Assembly: GCA_947493335.1 (NCBI GenBank) | Contig: CANLQO010000003.1 | Span: 62,001 to 126,000 of the forward strand | DNA length: 64,000 bases | Source: an uncultured Paracoccaceae bacterium | GTDB taxonomy: Bacteria > Pseudomonadota > Alphaproteobacteria > Rhodobacterales > Rhodobacteraceae | Direction: 5' to 3' | Shown here: piece after piece, positions 54,662 through 63,956 of the stretch | Layout of the letters: the number at the start of each line of letters is the position of its first letter | Position numbering within the stretch: the stretch's first letter is position 1 | Position numbers and translations under genes: made by a program | The notes under the pieces: model-generated | The model's database searches: none | Seen by the model: the letters and a program-made list of their open reading frames with translations, nothing else | What the model was told of the DNA's origin: nothing

Positions 54662-55315
54662 TTAAATCATGCCATCCTGAAACTGTGCGTCTTGCGCGAT
54701 CAGAAGTCCGCAAAACCGACTTTCCAGCCGCAATGAGAACAGAAAACCATCACCTCCAAGATCATGATGTCCGATCACGAGGGCGCCGGGTGACGCCCAT
54801 TTCGGCAGTCGGAGCCTGCGCCCAAAGACCGTCAGGAAATAGTGGTCGCTTTTGAAATAAAGCGCATCATCTGCCGCTTCAATTCTCAGGGCCATCCCAA
54901 TGCCGTAGCCAATATACTCTTCCAGCCCGGTTGGCCCGGCAAACCTTTTTGAGCTGTGCACCACCTGCGGAAACCCATTGCTGCGTCCGTATTGCCTGAC
55001 CCAGAATTGCCCATCACTGGCATGGTCTTCGGTCACCACCACAACCGCGGGCTGGCCAAACGCATCCGCGTCAAACGGCAAAGGAGCACCAAAAAGACGC
55101 ATCACCTGGGCGAAGCACCTGCCCAAAAAGCTCATCCTCATGTCTGTGACAACACCTTGATACGTCACGCTGTTTCCGCCCGACAATCGTTTGCCAAATC
55201 GGTGGCGAATGGGAGCAGGCAAGCGACTCCAACCCGCTTCGCCAAGCAAGCGACGAAACCGGTCGTCTTGTCCCATGATGGGTCGAATTTTGGCTTTGAG
55301 TTCCATCTCAGACAT
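54662..55315 (-). CDS. DUF4166 domain protein
   Basis: This is a 217-residue cytoplasmic protein. RFRRLLGEAGWSRLPAPIRHRF, VTYQGVVTDMRMSFLGRCFAQVMRLFGAPLPF and WVRQYGRSNGFPQVVHSSKRFAG follow the DUF4166 pattern, including LEEYIGYGIGMAL and RLPKWASPGA. Function unknown. It follows the GbsR-type regulator by 65 bp on the same strand, and the palindrome TCTACATTCTGTAGA stands 16 bp upstream, so the regulator may control it. Confidence 0.78.
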   Translation of the reverse strand: MSEMELKAKIRPIMGQDDRFRRLLGEAGWSRLPAPIRHRFGKRLSGGNSVTYQGVVTDMRMSFLGRCFAQVMRLFGAPLPFDADAFGQPAVVVVTEDHASDGQFWVRQYGRSNGFPQVVHSSKRFAGPTGLEEYIGYGIGMALRIEAADDALYFKSDHYFLTVFGRRLRLPKWASPGALVIGHHDLGGDGFLFSLRLESRFCGLLIAQDAQFQDGMI

Positions 55316-55330
55316 CCTTGCGCATCTATC

Positions 55331-55345
55331 TCTACATTCTGTAGA
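55331..55345. promoter_or_regulatory. TCTACA-TTC-TGTAGA inverted repeat before the DUF4166 gene
   Basis: This is a perfect 6-bp inverted repeat with a 3-base centre, 16 bp upstream of the DUF4166 start. The half TTCTGT recurs in the ATTTCTGT...ACAGAAAT palindrome at the start of the neighbouring GbsR-type gene, suggesting related binding sites. Confidence 0.4.
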
Positions 55346-55380
55346 AAGAGAAATTACATCACAAATAAAAGGTTACGCAG

Positions 55381-55941
55381 CTATTCCGACTTCTTGCCTG
55401 TCAGCTTGATCAGCGAGAACACCTTGTCCCCCATCTTCATCATCATGTTCAGTTTCGCCTTTGGGACGCCCAGCATTTGGCCGTACCACTTGTCAGTAGT
55501 CTTCAGAAGGTCCTGAAGGTCCTGCATGCGTACGACAACATCCGGGTTCAGACCGGCTTCTTTTTCGGCTGTTTCCAAGCACTCCGAAATCGCCTTCATG
55601 GCGGGGTCTATTTCACGCTCTTTGCGTCCCTGCGCGATGCGCATTGCCATTTCCCAGACGTCCGTCTCGGCCACGAAGTGTTCGCGACGATCTCCAGCAA
55701 TCGGCACGCGCCGGATCAGCTTCCAACTGACAAGCTCTTTGAGCGAATTCGAAACGTTGGACCTCGCAATCCCCAACGCATCTGAGATTTGTTCAGCATT
55801 CATCGGGCGCACGCTGAGGAACAAAAGCGCATGAATCTGCGCCACCGAACGGTTCACGCCCCATTGGCTGCCCATGTCCCCCCAATAGAGAATAAACTGG
55901 CGGATTGCAGTCGAATCGGATTTGTCAGTAATTTCTGTCAT
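55381..55941 (-). CDS. GbsR/MarR family transcriptional regulator
   Basis: This is a 186-residue protein from the ATG at 55941 (MTEITDKSDSTAIRQFILYWGDMGSQWGVNRSVAQIHALLF); the 56-codon ORF-track extension is spurious. The winged helix is NAEQISDALGIARSNVSNSLKELVSWKLIRRVPIAGDRREHFVAE, the GbsR/CopY-like pattern. The C terminus is helical (LKTTDKWYGQMLGV). No SD is visible. A good promoter places transcription start at or next to the A of the ATG, so the mRNA may be leaderless. An inverted repeat overlapping the start codon suggests autoregulation. Confidence 0.85.
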   Translation of the reverse strand: MTEITDKSDSTAIRQFILYWGDMGSQWGVNRSVAQIHALLFLSVRPMNAEQISDALGIARSNVSNSLKELVSWKLIRRVPIAGDRREHFVAETDVWEMAMRIAQGRKEREIDPAMKAISECLETAEKEAGLNPDVVVRMQDLQDLLKTTDKWYGQMLGVPKAKLNMMMKMGDKVFSLIKLTGKKSE

Positions 55942-55983
55942 AACAGAAATGTAAGACACTGCATCCCATTTGTCAAGACAAAT
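55931..55983 (-). promoter_or_regulatory. Promoter and operators of the GbsR-type gene, probably leaderless
   Basis: On the minus strand TTGACA (55976-55971) and TACATT (55953-55948) are separated by 17 bp, and the ATG begins 7 bases after the -10 hexamer. ATTTCTGT-CATA-ACAGAAAT (55931-55950) is a perfect inverted repeat covering the -10 box and start codon. ATTTGTC-AA-GACAAAT (55968-55983) is a second perfect inverted repeat over the -35 box. Confidence 0.6.
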
Positions 55984-56002
55984 GGCTCTTCCATTTGGGC
56001 GG

Positions 56003-56149
56003 CTAAGGTTCTTCGTCTTCCACCAAGATCCGCCAGGCATCCCCGTCCAGGTCGTCATACTGATGGCTGTGTAGCGTCCAGACAAAAGCGACCAGCCCAC
56101 AGGCTGCAAGGATCAAGGAGACCGGGATCAAGATCAAAAGAACATTCAT
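56003..56149 (-). CDS. ccoS: Cbb3-type cytochrome oxidase assembly protein
   Basis: This 48-residue protein is missing from the ORF track because of its size. MNVLLILIPVSLILAACGLV is a single membrane helix, followed by AFVWTLHSHQYDDLDGDAWRILVED. The W-x3-4-QYDDLxGDAxRIL tail is diagnostic of CcoS. It is needed for cofactor insertion into cbb3 oxidase. It starts 4 bp after the ccoI stop and is the last cco gene. Confidence 0.93.
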   Translation of the reverse strand: MNVLLILIPVSLILAACGLVAFVWTLHSHQYDDLDGDAWRILVEDEEP

Positions 56150-56153
56150 GGTC

Positions 56154-58301
56154 TCACCTCAACCGCAAAGCATTCAACAGGACGGTGATGGATGACAATG
56201 ACATCGCTATCGCCGCCGAAAGCGGCGTGGCAAGCCCTGCAATGGCCAATGGGACCGCGATCAGATTGTAAGTGGCGGCGATGCAGAAATTCTCCAGCAC
56301 GCGGCGGCGGGCACTTTTCGATGTCGCGATTGCCAAGGGCACGCTGCGCAGGCTTTGGCCAAGCAACACCACGTCAGAGGCCGCACGAGAGGCATCAAGG
56401 GCAGACGCCGGCGAGATTGATGCATGGGCCAGCGCCAGTGCTGCCGTGTCGTTTAGCCCGTCGCCCACCATCAATACCTTTGCGCCTTGCGCCGAAAGCG
56501 CGCGGATGACATCACACTTTTCCATCGGGAGCATGTCTGATCGCGCACTGATCCCGCCCAGTGCCTGAGCGACGCTGTCAACGGGCCCCTCTGCATCGCC
56601 TGACAATACCGAGACGTCCATTCCATTGGCCTGCAATAGTTCCACAGCCGTCGCCGCGCCTTCACGCAGGGTTTCGGACATTTGAAGTGCAACTGGCGCG
56701 CCTGTCCCAATCCGCAATGCGGGCGATGTAGCGGCGCCAATCCAGTCGCCGCGCCCAAGCTGGACACACTGTCCTTGCCACTGAGCGCTGATGCCTTTTC
56801 CCGTGACCTCTTGCACGTCAACCAAAGCCGCAGGCGAAACGTCAGCCGGGATCGCCGCGGCAATTGCGCGCGATACGGGGTGCTGAGAATGTCCTGCGAG
56901 GGCAGCCAGAACCGATTGTGCCGACGCGGACAAACTGCCGGGATCAAAGCGGGCTTGGCCTTGGGTCAAGGTCCCGGTCTTGTCAAAAATCACTGTGTCG
57001 ATTTCCGCCAATCGTTCGATCGCGGTGGCGTCCTTGACCAACAGACCATTGCGGAACAAGCGCCCAGCGGCGGCGGTCATCACGGCAGGCACCGCCAATC
57101 CAAGGGCACAAGGGCAAGTGATGATCAAAACGGCAATTGCGATGTTCAGTGCTTTGGCGACATCGCCTGACAGCACGACCCAGCCCACAAAAGTAACAAA
57201 TGCCAAAAGATGGACAAGCGGCGCATAGATTTGCGCGGCCCTGTCGGCCAGAGCGGTATAGCGGTTTTTGGCCCCTTCGGCAGTTTCAACCATCGCGACC
57301 ATACGGCGCAGCGTTGTATCCTCGCCCACCGCGGTTACGCGCATTGTGACCGGTGCGCCCAGATTGACCTCTCCCGCTGCGACTTTTGTGCCAGCCCGTG
57401 CGATGACCGGTAGGCTTTCACCCGTGAGAAAGGACCGATCAAGCTGGGTCTCACCCTTGATGATTTCGCCGTCGACCGGCGCGCGCATCCCTGTCGCCAC
57501 CAACAAACGATCCCCCGCGCTAAGATCCGCAACCGCCACTGTTTCTTGACCATTGGCGGTAATGCGCGTGGCCCACGGCAATTCCAACGCGCTCAGTTCT
57601 TGTGCTGCGGAACGTGCGGCGATCCGGGTCCGATGGTCCAGATAGCGACCGATCAGCAAAAAGAATGTGAGCGACAGCGCCGCATCAAAATAGACCTGCT
57701 CGCTGCCTTGTGCGGTCTCGTACACCGACAGACCGGCAGCAAGGATGATTGCAAGTGAAATTGGGACGTCCATGTTCAAACGGCCAACACGGAGGGCCCG
57801 CCACGCCGACCCAAAAAAGATCTGTGCGGAATAGATCAGCGTTGGCACAGCAATCAGGGCTGAAAGCCAATGGAACAGAACACGCGTCGCTTCTGTCGCG
57901 CCGGACCAAACGGCGACAGAGAACAACATGACATTCATCATGGCAAACCCGGCGACGGCCAGCCGGGTCAGCAGCTTGCGGCCCTCTGGGTCAGCCTCCA
58001 CTGCTGACATCATCTGCCCGTCCAATGGCTGCGCGTCATAACCCAAACTGGCAAGCGCCTGCACCATGCGGTCAATCGGGACCCCCGGCGCGCGGATGGC
58101 GACGCGTTTGCGGCTTAGGTTCACGCGCGCCTCTTGCACACCGGGAACGGCCATCAAACCCCGCTCGACCGCCCCTATGCAGGCGGCGCAATGAATACCC
58201 GGCAAGTGCAAAGAAATGTCCGCCTGTTCGACCGGGGCCAGCGGGCGCTGCGGCGTGGCGATGCACCCCGGACAGGCAGCGATTGGGGCGACATCACTCA
58301 T
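56154..58301 (-). CDS. ccoI: Copper-exporting P1B-type ATPase for cbb3 oxidase assembly
   Basis: This 715-residue protein has an N-terminal Cys pair (ACPGCIA) followed by a heavy-metal-associated domain (LPGIHCAACIGAVERGLMAVPG). It has eight membrane segments, the TGES phosphatase motif (FLTGESLPV), the metal-translocating CPC in TCPCALGLAVP, the phosphorylated DKTGT and the hinge GDGLNDTAALA. It loads copper toward the haem-copper centre of CcoN. It overlaps ccoH by ATGA. Confidence 0.95.
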   Translation of the reverse strand: MSDVAPIAACPGCIATPQRPLAPVEQADISLHLPGIHCAACIGAVERGLMAVPGVQEARVNLSRKRVAIRAPGVPIDRMVQALASLGYDAQPLDGQMMSAVEADPEGRKLLTRLAVAGFAMMNVMLFSVAVWSGATEATRVLFHWLSALIAVPTLIYSAQIFFGSAWRALRVGRLNMDVPISLAIILAAGLSVYETAQGSEQVYFDAALSLTFFLLIGRYLDHRTRIAARSAAQELSALELPWATRITANGQETVAVADLSAGDRLLVATGMRAPVDGEIIKGETQLDRSFLTGESLPVIARAGTKVAAGEVNLGAPVTMRVTAVGEDTTLRRMVAMVETAEGAKNRYTALADRAAQIYAPLVHLLAFVTFVGWVVLSGDVAKALNIAIAVLIITCPCALGLAVPAVMTAAAGRLFRNGLLVKDATAIERLAEIDTVIFDKTGTLTQGQARFDPGSLSASAQSVLAALAGHSQHPVSRAIAAAIPADVSPAALVDVQEVTGKGISAQWQGQCVQLGRGDWIGAATSPALRIGTGAPVALQMSETLREGAATAVELLQANGMDVSVLSGDAEGPVDSVAQALGGISARSDMLPMEKCDVIRALSAQGAKVLMVGDGLNDTAALALAHASISPASALDASRAASDVVLLGQSLRSVPLAIATSKSARRRVLENFCIAATYNLIAVPLAIAGLATPLSAAIAMSLSSITVLLNALRLR

Positions 58302-58762
58302 TTTTTGACCTGCACGATGATGCGCTGCTGAAAGACAGTTCCGTCGTCTGCCTCGGCGATCAACCGCAGGTTCCAGTTTCCCGGACCTAGGTCTGCGGGG
58401 GCCACAAAGACCTGACCGTCATGTTCAAATACCGGAGTGATGTCCTGCGACACATTTGTGGCCCGCCCCAATACGGCGGATGTGATCGTCGGCACCACCG
58501 GTCTCCCGTCCTTTTGAATATCAAGGACCAGCACATTGCGATCCAGCCTGGCTGAAACATCCCAGCCCAGCGCCTGCTGAGCCTGCCGATGAGTGTCGAA
58601 TGCCTGGCTGGCCACGAATGAATTCTTGACCTCCAGCCCCGGAAAGGTCCGCACCGCCTGATAGGCAAGTGTTAGATTCACCGTGATGATCACAGCAAAG
58701 CAGCTGGCGATGATGGCAAAGAATTTTCGTCCCGTAAGGGGGCGAGCGACAACATCAGTCAT
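58298..58762 (-). CDS. ccoH: Cbb3 oxidase assembly protein CcoH (FixH)
   Basis: This 154-residue protein has one N-terminal membrane helix (KFFAIIASCFAVIITVNLTLAYQAVRTFPGLEVKNS) and a periplasmic domain. SFVASQAFDTHRQAQQALGW is the FixH core. It contacts CcoN during assembly. It overlaps ccoI and ccoG by four bases on each side. Confidence 0.93.
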   Translation of the reverse strand: MTDVVARPLTGRKFFAIIASCFAVIITVNLTLAYQAVRTFPGLEVKNSFVASQAFDTHRQAQQALGWDVSARLDRNVLVLDIQKDGRPVVPTITSAVLGRATNVSQDITPVFEHDGQVFVAPADLGPGNWNLRLIAEADDGTVFQQRIIVQVKK

Positions 58763-60171
58763 GGGCTGACCTTTCCGTTAAAGCTTGTATCGCGTGATGC
58801 ACGGGCATCGCTGGCGACATCTTCGACCCAGATCCGCAAATCCGTCCGGTCTTTGGTGGCAGCCGGGTCTTGCGGCCGCGCCGTCACATAAACCCGCTGT
58901 TGGGTGGTGCTGTCTGGTGGCACCGTGATGATCCGTTCCGCTTCTCCTTCGAGCGCGAGGCGCAGAACCGCATCCGACCGCAGGGAAATCCGGAACTCGC
59001 GCGGCTCGCCCAACTTGTTGCGCAGGCGCAGGACATAGGTGTTGCGTACCGACCCGTCCGATAGCGTGATAAATGTCGGGTTGCGTACCGGCTCAACCGT
59101 CAGGTCAATGTCCGAGCGGATGAAAAGCGCAAAGACCAAAGAGGCCCCGATAAGCGACCAAAGGCATGTATAGATGATCGTCCGGGTCCGCAGAATGTGT
59201 TGCCAGATCGGACGTGGCGCGTTGCCTGCACGCTCGCGCGGTTCGTCTGCTAGCGCCAGATAATCGATCAAGCCGCGCTCTTTCCCGATCTTGGCCATGA
59301 TGTCATCGCAGGCATCAATGCAAAGGGCGCATGTGATACATTCCATCTGCTGCCCGTCGCGGATGTCGATGCCCATCGGGCAGACGTTGACGCAGGCCAT
59401 GCAATCGATGCAATCACCGGTCCCTTCGACCCGTTTCTTGCCGCGCGGCTCGCCACGCCACTCGCGATAGCCGACTGTAAGCGTGTCATCGTCCATCATT
59501 GCGCCCTGAATCCGCGGCCAAGGGCACATGTAAATGCAAACCTGTTCGCGCATGAACCCGCCAAAAATAAACGTGGTCGCTGTCAGGATGGCGATGGTGG
59601 TGTAGGCAATGGCTGGCGCGTCAAATGTCAAAAGGTTCCGAAACAGCGTCGGCGCGTCGGTAAAGTAAAACACCCACGCACCGCCGGTGGCCACGGAGAT
59701 CACCAACCAAACCGCCCACTTCGAAAGGCGCAATCGCCATTTGCGCATATCCCACTTGGCATTCCACAGCCGCACACGTGCGTTGCGGTCGCCCTCGATC
59801 CAGCGCTCTACCAGTATGAATAGGTCGGTCCAAACTGTCTGCGGACAGGCGTAGCCGCACCAAACCCGCCCCAGCGCCGAGGTGAAAAGAAACAACCCAA
59901 GGCCCGCCATGATCAGCAGGCCCGCGACGAAATAAAATTCGTGCGGCCAGATTTCGATCCAGAAGAAATAGAACCGCCGGTTTGCCAAATCGACCAGGAC
60001 CGCCTGATCCGGCAGCGCCGATCCTCGATCCCAGCGAATCCACGGTGTCAGATAGTAGATGCCCAGCGTGACGGCCATGATCCACCACTTGAACGTCCGA
60101 AAGAACCCTTTGACGCGGCGCGGAAAAATTGGCTCCTGCGGGGCATAAAGCGGCTGCGGTGTTTCGGTCAT
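58759..60171 (-). CDS. ccoG: CcoG (FixG/RdxA) ferredoxin-like membrane protein
   Basis: This 470-residue protein has about five membrane helices. GRVWCGYACPQTVWTDLFILVERWIEG is a family signature. There are two ferredoxin-type clusters, CIDCMACVNVCPMGID and CITCALCIDACDDIM. The C-terminal periplasmic immunoglobulin-like domain starts near residue 350. CcoG is involved in copper reduction/handling for cbb3 oxidase maturation. A 176-bp gap with two hairpins separates it from ccoP. Confidence 0.95.
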   Translation of the reverse strand: MTETPQPLYAPQEPIFPRRVKGFFRTFKWWIMAVTLGIYYLTPWIRWDRGSALPDQAVLVDLANRRFYFFWIEIWPHEFYFVAGLLIMAGLGLFLFTSALGRVWCGYACPQTVWTDLFILVERWIEGDRNARVRLWNAKWDMRKWRLRLSKWAVWLVISVATGGAWVFYFTDAPTLFRNLLTFDAPAIAYTTIAILTATTFIFGGFMREQVCIYMCPWPRIQGAMMDDDTLTVGYREWRGEPRGKKRVEGTGDCIDCMACVNVCPMGIDIRDGQQMECITCALCIDACDDIMAKIGKERGLIDYLALADEPRERAGNAPRPIWQHILRTRTIIYTCLWSLIGASLVFALFIRSDIDLTVEPVRNPTFITLSDGSVRNTYVLRLRNKLGEPREFRISLRSDAVLRLALEGEAERIITVPPDSTTQQRVYVTARPQDPAATKDRTDLRIWVEDVASDARASRDTSFNGKVSP

Positions 60172-60261
60172 GTCAGGTTCCAGTGCACAGGTTTGACCAT
60201 TGATAGCCCGCTGTCTGTGGGTCGCCTTTGACCCAGATCAAACCCGCAGGAAATGGTTGGA

Positions 60262-60331
60262 TCCCGCCGCCGCATGGCCTGTGCGCCGCGGCGGCGGGAC
60301 ACATGAACCGACCTGTGCCACCGGTTCATGT
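60262..60331 (-). other. Two tandem hairpins between ccoP and ccoG
   Basis: On the minus strand the first stem, ACATGAACCG / CGGTTCATGT, spans 60301-60331. The second, TCCCGCCGCCGC / GCGGCGGCGGGA, spans 60262-60299. Neither is followed by a T-run. They mark the end of the structural gene unit ccoNOQP and may stabilise it relative to the assembly genes. Confidence 0.55.
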
Positions 60332-60347
60332 GATCCAGTTGGCGCGA

Positions 60348-61211
60348 TTACTCGCCTCCTCCCAACTGGTGAACGTAGGCCGCGACCGCCTTTGTATCCG
60401 CTTCGCCCAGACGCTCTCCCCAAGGCGGCATGATGCCAAAACGCGCGTTGCGCACAGTTTCGGTCACGCTGTCGATGTCGCTGCCGTATAACCAGATGGC
60501 ATCCGTCAGATTGGGCGCGCCCAGATCACGGTTGCCGGTGCCATCTTCGCCATGACAGGCCGAACACTGGTCATAGAATACCTCTGCCCCCGCCGCTGCC
60601 ATATTCGCATCGTGGTTTTGACCAGCCAGCGCCAGCACATGCTGCACGACGCCGTCGATTTCATCGCGCGCGAGGATATCGCCAAAGGCAGGCATTTCAG
60701 ACCAGCGCGCGTCAAAATCCGTCTCATTCCTGATGCCGTGACGGATCGTGTAGGCGATGTTTTCAATGTCGCCCCCCCACAGCCAATCATCGTCAAGCAG
60801 GTTGGGATACCCCTCCGCACCCGCCGCACCAGAGCCATGGCACTGCGAACACTGCGCGCGGAATACGGCGGCACCGCCAGCGACTGCATAGCGATAGAGC
60901 TCTTCGTTCTCGGCAAGCGTGGTCAGGTCAGCGCCGGCGAGTGCGGTCTCAAGTGACGCGTTTTGCTCATCAAACCGGGCAATTTCGGCAGCGACTTCAG
61001 CCCGGGTCGAATAGCCGAGCAGACCCGAGGTGGCCCCGGTGATCATCGGCCAGGCCGGATAGGCAATCGTGTAGCCCACGCCCCATATGATCGTCAGATA
61101 AAAGCACCAAAGCCACCAGCGCGGCAACGGATTGTTCAATTCCTTGATGCCGTCCCAGTCATGGCCGGTCGTTTCGATGCCGGATGTTTCGTCGATATCT
61201 TTGTCGGCCAT
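60348..61211 (-). CDS. ccoP: Cbb3 oxidase dihaem cytochrome c subunit
   Basis: This is a 287-residue protein from the ATG at 61211 (GGAGGC upstream); the ORF-track start two codons before is a GTG. It has an N-terminal membrane anchor (PRWWLWCFYLTIIWGVGYTIAYPAWP). Two haem c sites, CSQCH and CSACH, have downstream Met ligands in the EMPAFGD and IMPPWGE segments. It passes electrons from cytochrome c to CcoO/CcoN. Confidence 0.96.
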   Translation of the reverse strand: MADKDIDETSGIETTGHDWDGIKELNNPLPRWWLWCFYLTIIWGVGYTIAYPAWPMITGATSGLLGYSTRAEVAAEIARFDEQNASLETALAGADLTTLAENEELYRYAVAGGAAVFRAQCSQCHGSGAAGAEGYPNLLDDDWLWGGDIENIAYTIRHGIRNETDFDARWSEMPAFGDILARDEIDGVVQHVLALAGQNHDANMAAAGAEVFYDQCSACHGEDGTGNRDLGAPNLTDAIWLYGSDIDSVTETVRNARFGIMPPWGERLGEADTKAVAAYVHQLGGGE

Positions 61212-61213
61212 CT

Positions 61214-61435
61214 TCACGCCTCCAGATCAAATTTGAACGTCTGCTTGCAGGCACAATCGGGGCAGCCCTTGTCACAAGGCAGCGTGTCATTGCGGAACGG
61301 AATGTCAGCTGTGTCGCGGTGCGTGTCGCGGCTGCCCGGGCGGAAGGCCCAGACAATTGTGCCCAGAAAGAACACGGTCAGCGCCAGCAGAACCCAGCTA
61401 TCTGCAAGTTCACGCAGGAATGAATAGGTTTCCAT
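61214..61435 (-). CDS. ccoQ: Cbb3 oxidase small subunit CcoQ with Cys-rich tail
   Basis: This 73-residue protein has one membrane helix (VLLALTVFFLGTIVWAF) followed by the RPGSRDTHRD segment typical of CcoQ. The C terminus carries four closely spaced cysteines, CDKGCPDCAC, before KQTFKFDLEA. CcoQ stabilises the complex, in particular CcoP. The stop lies 2 bases before the ccoP ATG. The cysteine cluster would face the cytoplasm if the usual topology holds. Confidence 0.92.
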   Translation of the reverse strand: METYSFLRELADSWVLLALTVFFLGTIVWAFRPGSRDTHRDTADIPFRNDTLPCDKGCPDCACKQTFKFDLEA

Positions 61436-61447
61436 TTGTTGGCTCCT

Positions 61448-62173
61448 TTAGCGACTGGCGTCGGGTGTGAAGGTCGAAAAATCGACCAACGTTCCCAGCA
61501 TTTGCAGATAAGCGATCAGCGCATCCATCTCGGTCAGCTCGGGCTGGCCATCGAAATTGCTGACGACTGCGCCTGGGTAGCGCTCCACCAAGCCATCCCA
61601 ATCCGCGTCTGGATCGGCCTGCACGGTGAAATCGGCACTGGCCTGTGCGACCATTTCGTCGGTGTAAGGCACGCCGACAAAGCGGTGCGTCTCGACCAGA
61701 TCCTGCACGTATTCGCCATCGATCACCGTGTCGGCAAGAAAGGCGTACTTCGGCATGATCGATTCCGGCACGACGGACTGCGGGTCTTTGAGGTGATCCA
61801 CATGCCAAGCGTCCGAATAGCGCCCACCAACACGGGCCATGTCCGGCCCGGTCCGTTTCGACCCCCACTGATGTGGGTGGTCGTACATCGATTCCGCTGC
61901 CAGCGAGTAGTGGCCATAACGTTCCACTTCGTCGCGCATCGGGCGGATCATCTGGCTGTGACAGACATAACAACCTTCGCGGATGTAGATGTCACGACCC
62001 GTCAGCTCCAGCGGACTGTAGGGGCGCATGCCCTCTACCTTTTCGATTGTGTTTTCTAAGTAGAAGAGCGGTGCAATTTCAACGATCCCGCCGACCGTGA
62101 CCACAAGGAAAGAGCCGACCAACAGCAGCGTCGGGCTGCGTTCCAGCATTTTGTGTTTGTCGAGAAAAGCCAT
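61448..62173 (-). CDS. ccoO: Cbb3 oxidase monohaem cytochrome c subunit
   Basis: This 241-residue protein has one N-terminal membrane helix ([23 protein letters not shown]), then [30 protein letters not shown] with the single haem c motif [30 protein letters not shown] is a CcoO signature. It transfers electrons from CcoP to CcoN. It lies 12 bp after ccoN. Confidence 0.96.
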   Translation of the reverse strand: MAFLDKHKMLERSPTLLLVGSFLVVTVGGIVEIAPLFYLENTIEKVEGMRPYSPLELTGRDIYIREGCYVCHSQMIRPMRDEVERYGHYSLAAESMYDHPHQWGSKRTGPDMARVGGRYSDAWHVDHLKDPQSVVPESIMPKYAFLADTVIDGEYVQDLVETHRFVGVPYTDEMVAQASADFTVQADPDADWDGLVERYPGAVVSNFDGQPELTEMDALIAYLQMLGTLVDFSTFTPDASR

Positions 62174-62185
62174 TGAACTGACCCC

Positions 62186-63784
62186 TTATTCTGCGGGGAC
62201 GCCGACGGGGGCGGTGACTTTTGCGCCACCCCAGATCGTCATCCACATATTCCAGGCCATGATCAGCGCGCCGGCCAGATACAGCACCCCGCCCAATCCA
62301 CGGACCACATACATTGGGAACTTGGCGCTCACCGTGTCGGCGAAGCTGTTCACCAGAAAGCCTTGCGCGTCGACTTCACGCCACATCAGACCTTCCATGA
62401 TGCCTGTCACCCACATCGAAGACGCGTAGAGAACGATGCCAATCGTCGCGAGCCAGAAGTGCCAGTTGATTGCGGGCAGCGAATACATCTGCGCCCGCCC
62501 CCAAAGCTTTGGTGTCAGGAAGTAAAGCGCACCAAAGGTGATCATACCGTTCCAGCCCAGGGCGCCCGAGTGTACGTGACCAATCGTCCAGTCTGTGTAA
62601 TGCGACAGGCTGTTGACTGCCTTGATCGACATCATCGGACCTTCAAAGGTGGACATGCCGTAGAACGCCAGACTGATGACCATCATCCGGATGATCGGAT
62701 CGGTGCGCAGTTTGTCCCATGCCCCTTGCAGGGTCATCAGACCGTTGATCATTCCGCCCCAGCTGGGCATCCACAGGATGATCGAGAACACCATCCCCAG
62801 CGTGGATGCCCAGTCGGGAAGAGCCGTGTAATGCAGGTGGTGCGGCCCCGCCCAGATATACAGGAAGATCAGCGCCCAGAAGTGGATGATCGACAGCTTG
62901 TAGCTGAAAACCGGGCGGCCCGCCTGTTTGGGCACGAAGTAGTACATCATGCCCAGAAAGCCTGCGGTCAGGAAGAAGCCAACAGCGTTATGGCCGTACC
63001 ACCACTGTGTCATCGCGTCTTGGACACCGGCAAAAACCTGCACCGATTTGCTGCCCCAGATGCTGACAGGAATGCTGATGTTATTGACCACATGCAACAT
63101 CGCGACGGTGATGATGAACGACAGCAGAAACCAATTGGCGACGTAGATATGCCGCTCTTTGCGGGTAAAAATCGTGCCCATGTAGACGGCCAGAAAGGCG
63201 AGCCAGACGATGGTTAGCCAGATGTCGACATACCACTCAGGCTCTGCGTATTCCTTGGACTGCGTGGCCCCCAGCAGATAGCCAGTTGCGGCCAGCACGA
63301 TGAAAAGGTTGTACCCCCAGAACACAAACCAGGCGAGGTTGCCGCCCCAAAGCCGCGCGCCACAGGTGCGCTGAACGATGTAGAACGACGACATGATTAA
63401 CGCATTGCCACCAAAGGCAAAAATCACCGCCGAAGTATGCAGCGGGCGAAGCCGTCCAAAGTTGGCATAGGGTTGCGCCCAATCAAGGTTGAGCACTGGA
63501 AAGGCCAACTGAAACGCGATGACGACCCCGACCAGAAACCCGATGACGCCCCAAAACCCGGTTGCGATCACACCTGCCCGGACGACACCATCCATGTAGC
63601 CAGACGTGTCGACCTTGGGTTGCGGATCATCTGTGCTGCGCAGAACCCAGATAAACATTCCGCCGGCGACTGCCATGATCAGCAGGGCGTGGATCTGATA
63701 GGCCAGATCCCGCGCCCAGTTCGCGGCAAGGGCGGCGACAAAGGCCACCAATCCCAACGCCAGCAGTTTCAGATAATTGGACAT
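62186..63784 (-). CDS. ccoN: Cbb3-type cytochrome c oxidase catalytic subunit
   Basis: This 532-residue haem-copper oxidase subunit I has about 13-14 membrane helices. [18 protein letters not shown] holds a haem b ligand. [27 protein letters not shown] supplies the CuB His, and [13 protein letters not shown] and [20 protein letters not shown] further ligands. It reduces oxygen at high affinity and pumps protons. AAGGGG stands 7 bases before the ATG. A FNR-type box 72 bp upstream fits induction at low oxygen. Confidence 0.97.
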   Translation of the reverse strand: MSNYLKLLALGLVAFVAALAANWARDLAYQIHALLIMAVAGGMFIWVLRSTDDPQPKVDTSGYMDGVVRAGVIATGFWGVIGFLVGVVIAFQLAFPVLNLDWAQPYANFGRLRPLHTSAVIFAFGGNALIMSSFYIVQRTCGARLWGGNLAWFVFWGYNLFIVLAATGYLLGATQSKEYAEPEWYVDIWLTIVWLAFLAVYMGTIFTRKERHIYVANWFLLSFIITVAMLHVVNNISIPVSIWGSKSVQVFAGVQDAMTQWWYGHNAVGFFLTAGFLGMMYYFVPKQAGRPVFSYKLSIIHFWALIFLYIWAGPHHLHYTALPDWASTLGMVFSIILWMPSWGGMINGLMTLQGAWDKLRTDPIIRMMVISLAFYGMSTFEGPMMSIKAVNSLSHYTDWTIGHVHSGALGWNGMITFGALYFLTPKLWGRAQMYSLPAINWHFWLATIGIVLYASSMWVTGIMEGLMWREVDAQGFLVNSFADTVSAKFPMYVVRGLGGVLYLAGALIMAWNMWMTIWGGAKVTAPVGVPAE

Positions 63785-63855
63785 CTCATACCCCTTCTTC
63801 GGGCCAGTCGTTGGCCCCTTTGGTCCGCTTTTGCGTCAGGTTCGGAAGCGTCGCT

Positions 63856-63869
63856 TTGATCTGTGTCAA
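63856..63869. promoter_or_regulatory. FnrL/FixK-type box between ccoN and the UspA-like gene
   Basis: TTGAT-CTGT-GTCAA matches the FNR/FixK consensus TTGAT-N4-ATCAA at nine of ten positions. It lies 72 bp before ccoN and 88 bp before the divergent gene, so it may serve both. Low-oxygen activation of cco genes through FnrL is established in Rhodobacter. Confidence 0.8.
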
Positions 63870-63956
63870 ATCGACCCGGCATCCTTTGGTGCGATACGTC
63901 AAAGACGCGCCAAGCGCGGCGAAAGATGCTGGACCTACAGCATCAGGGAGAGAGAA

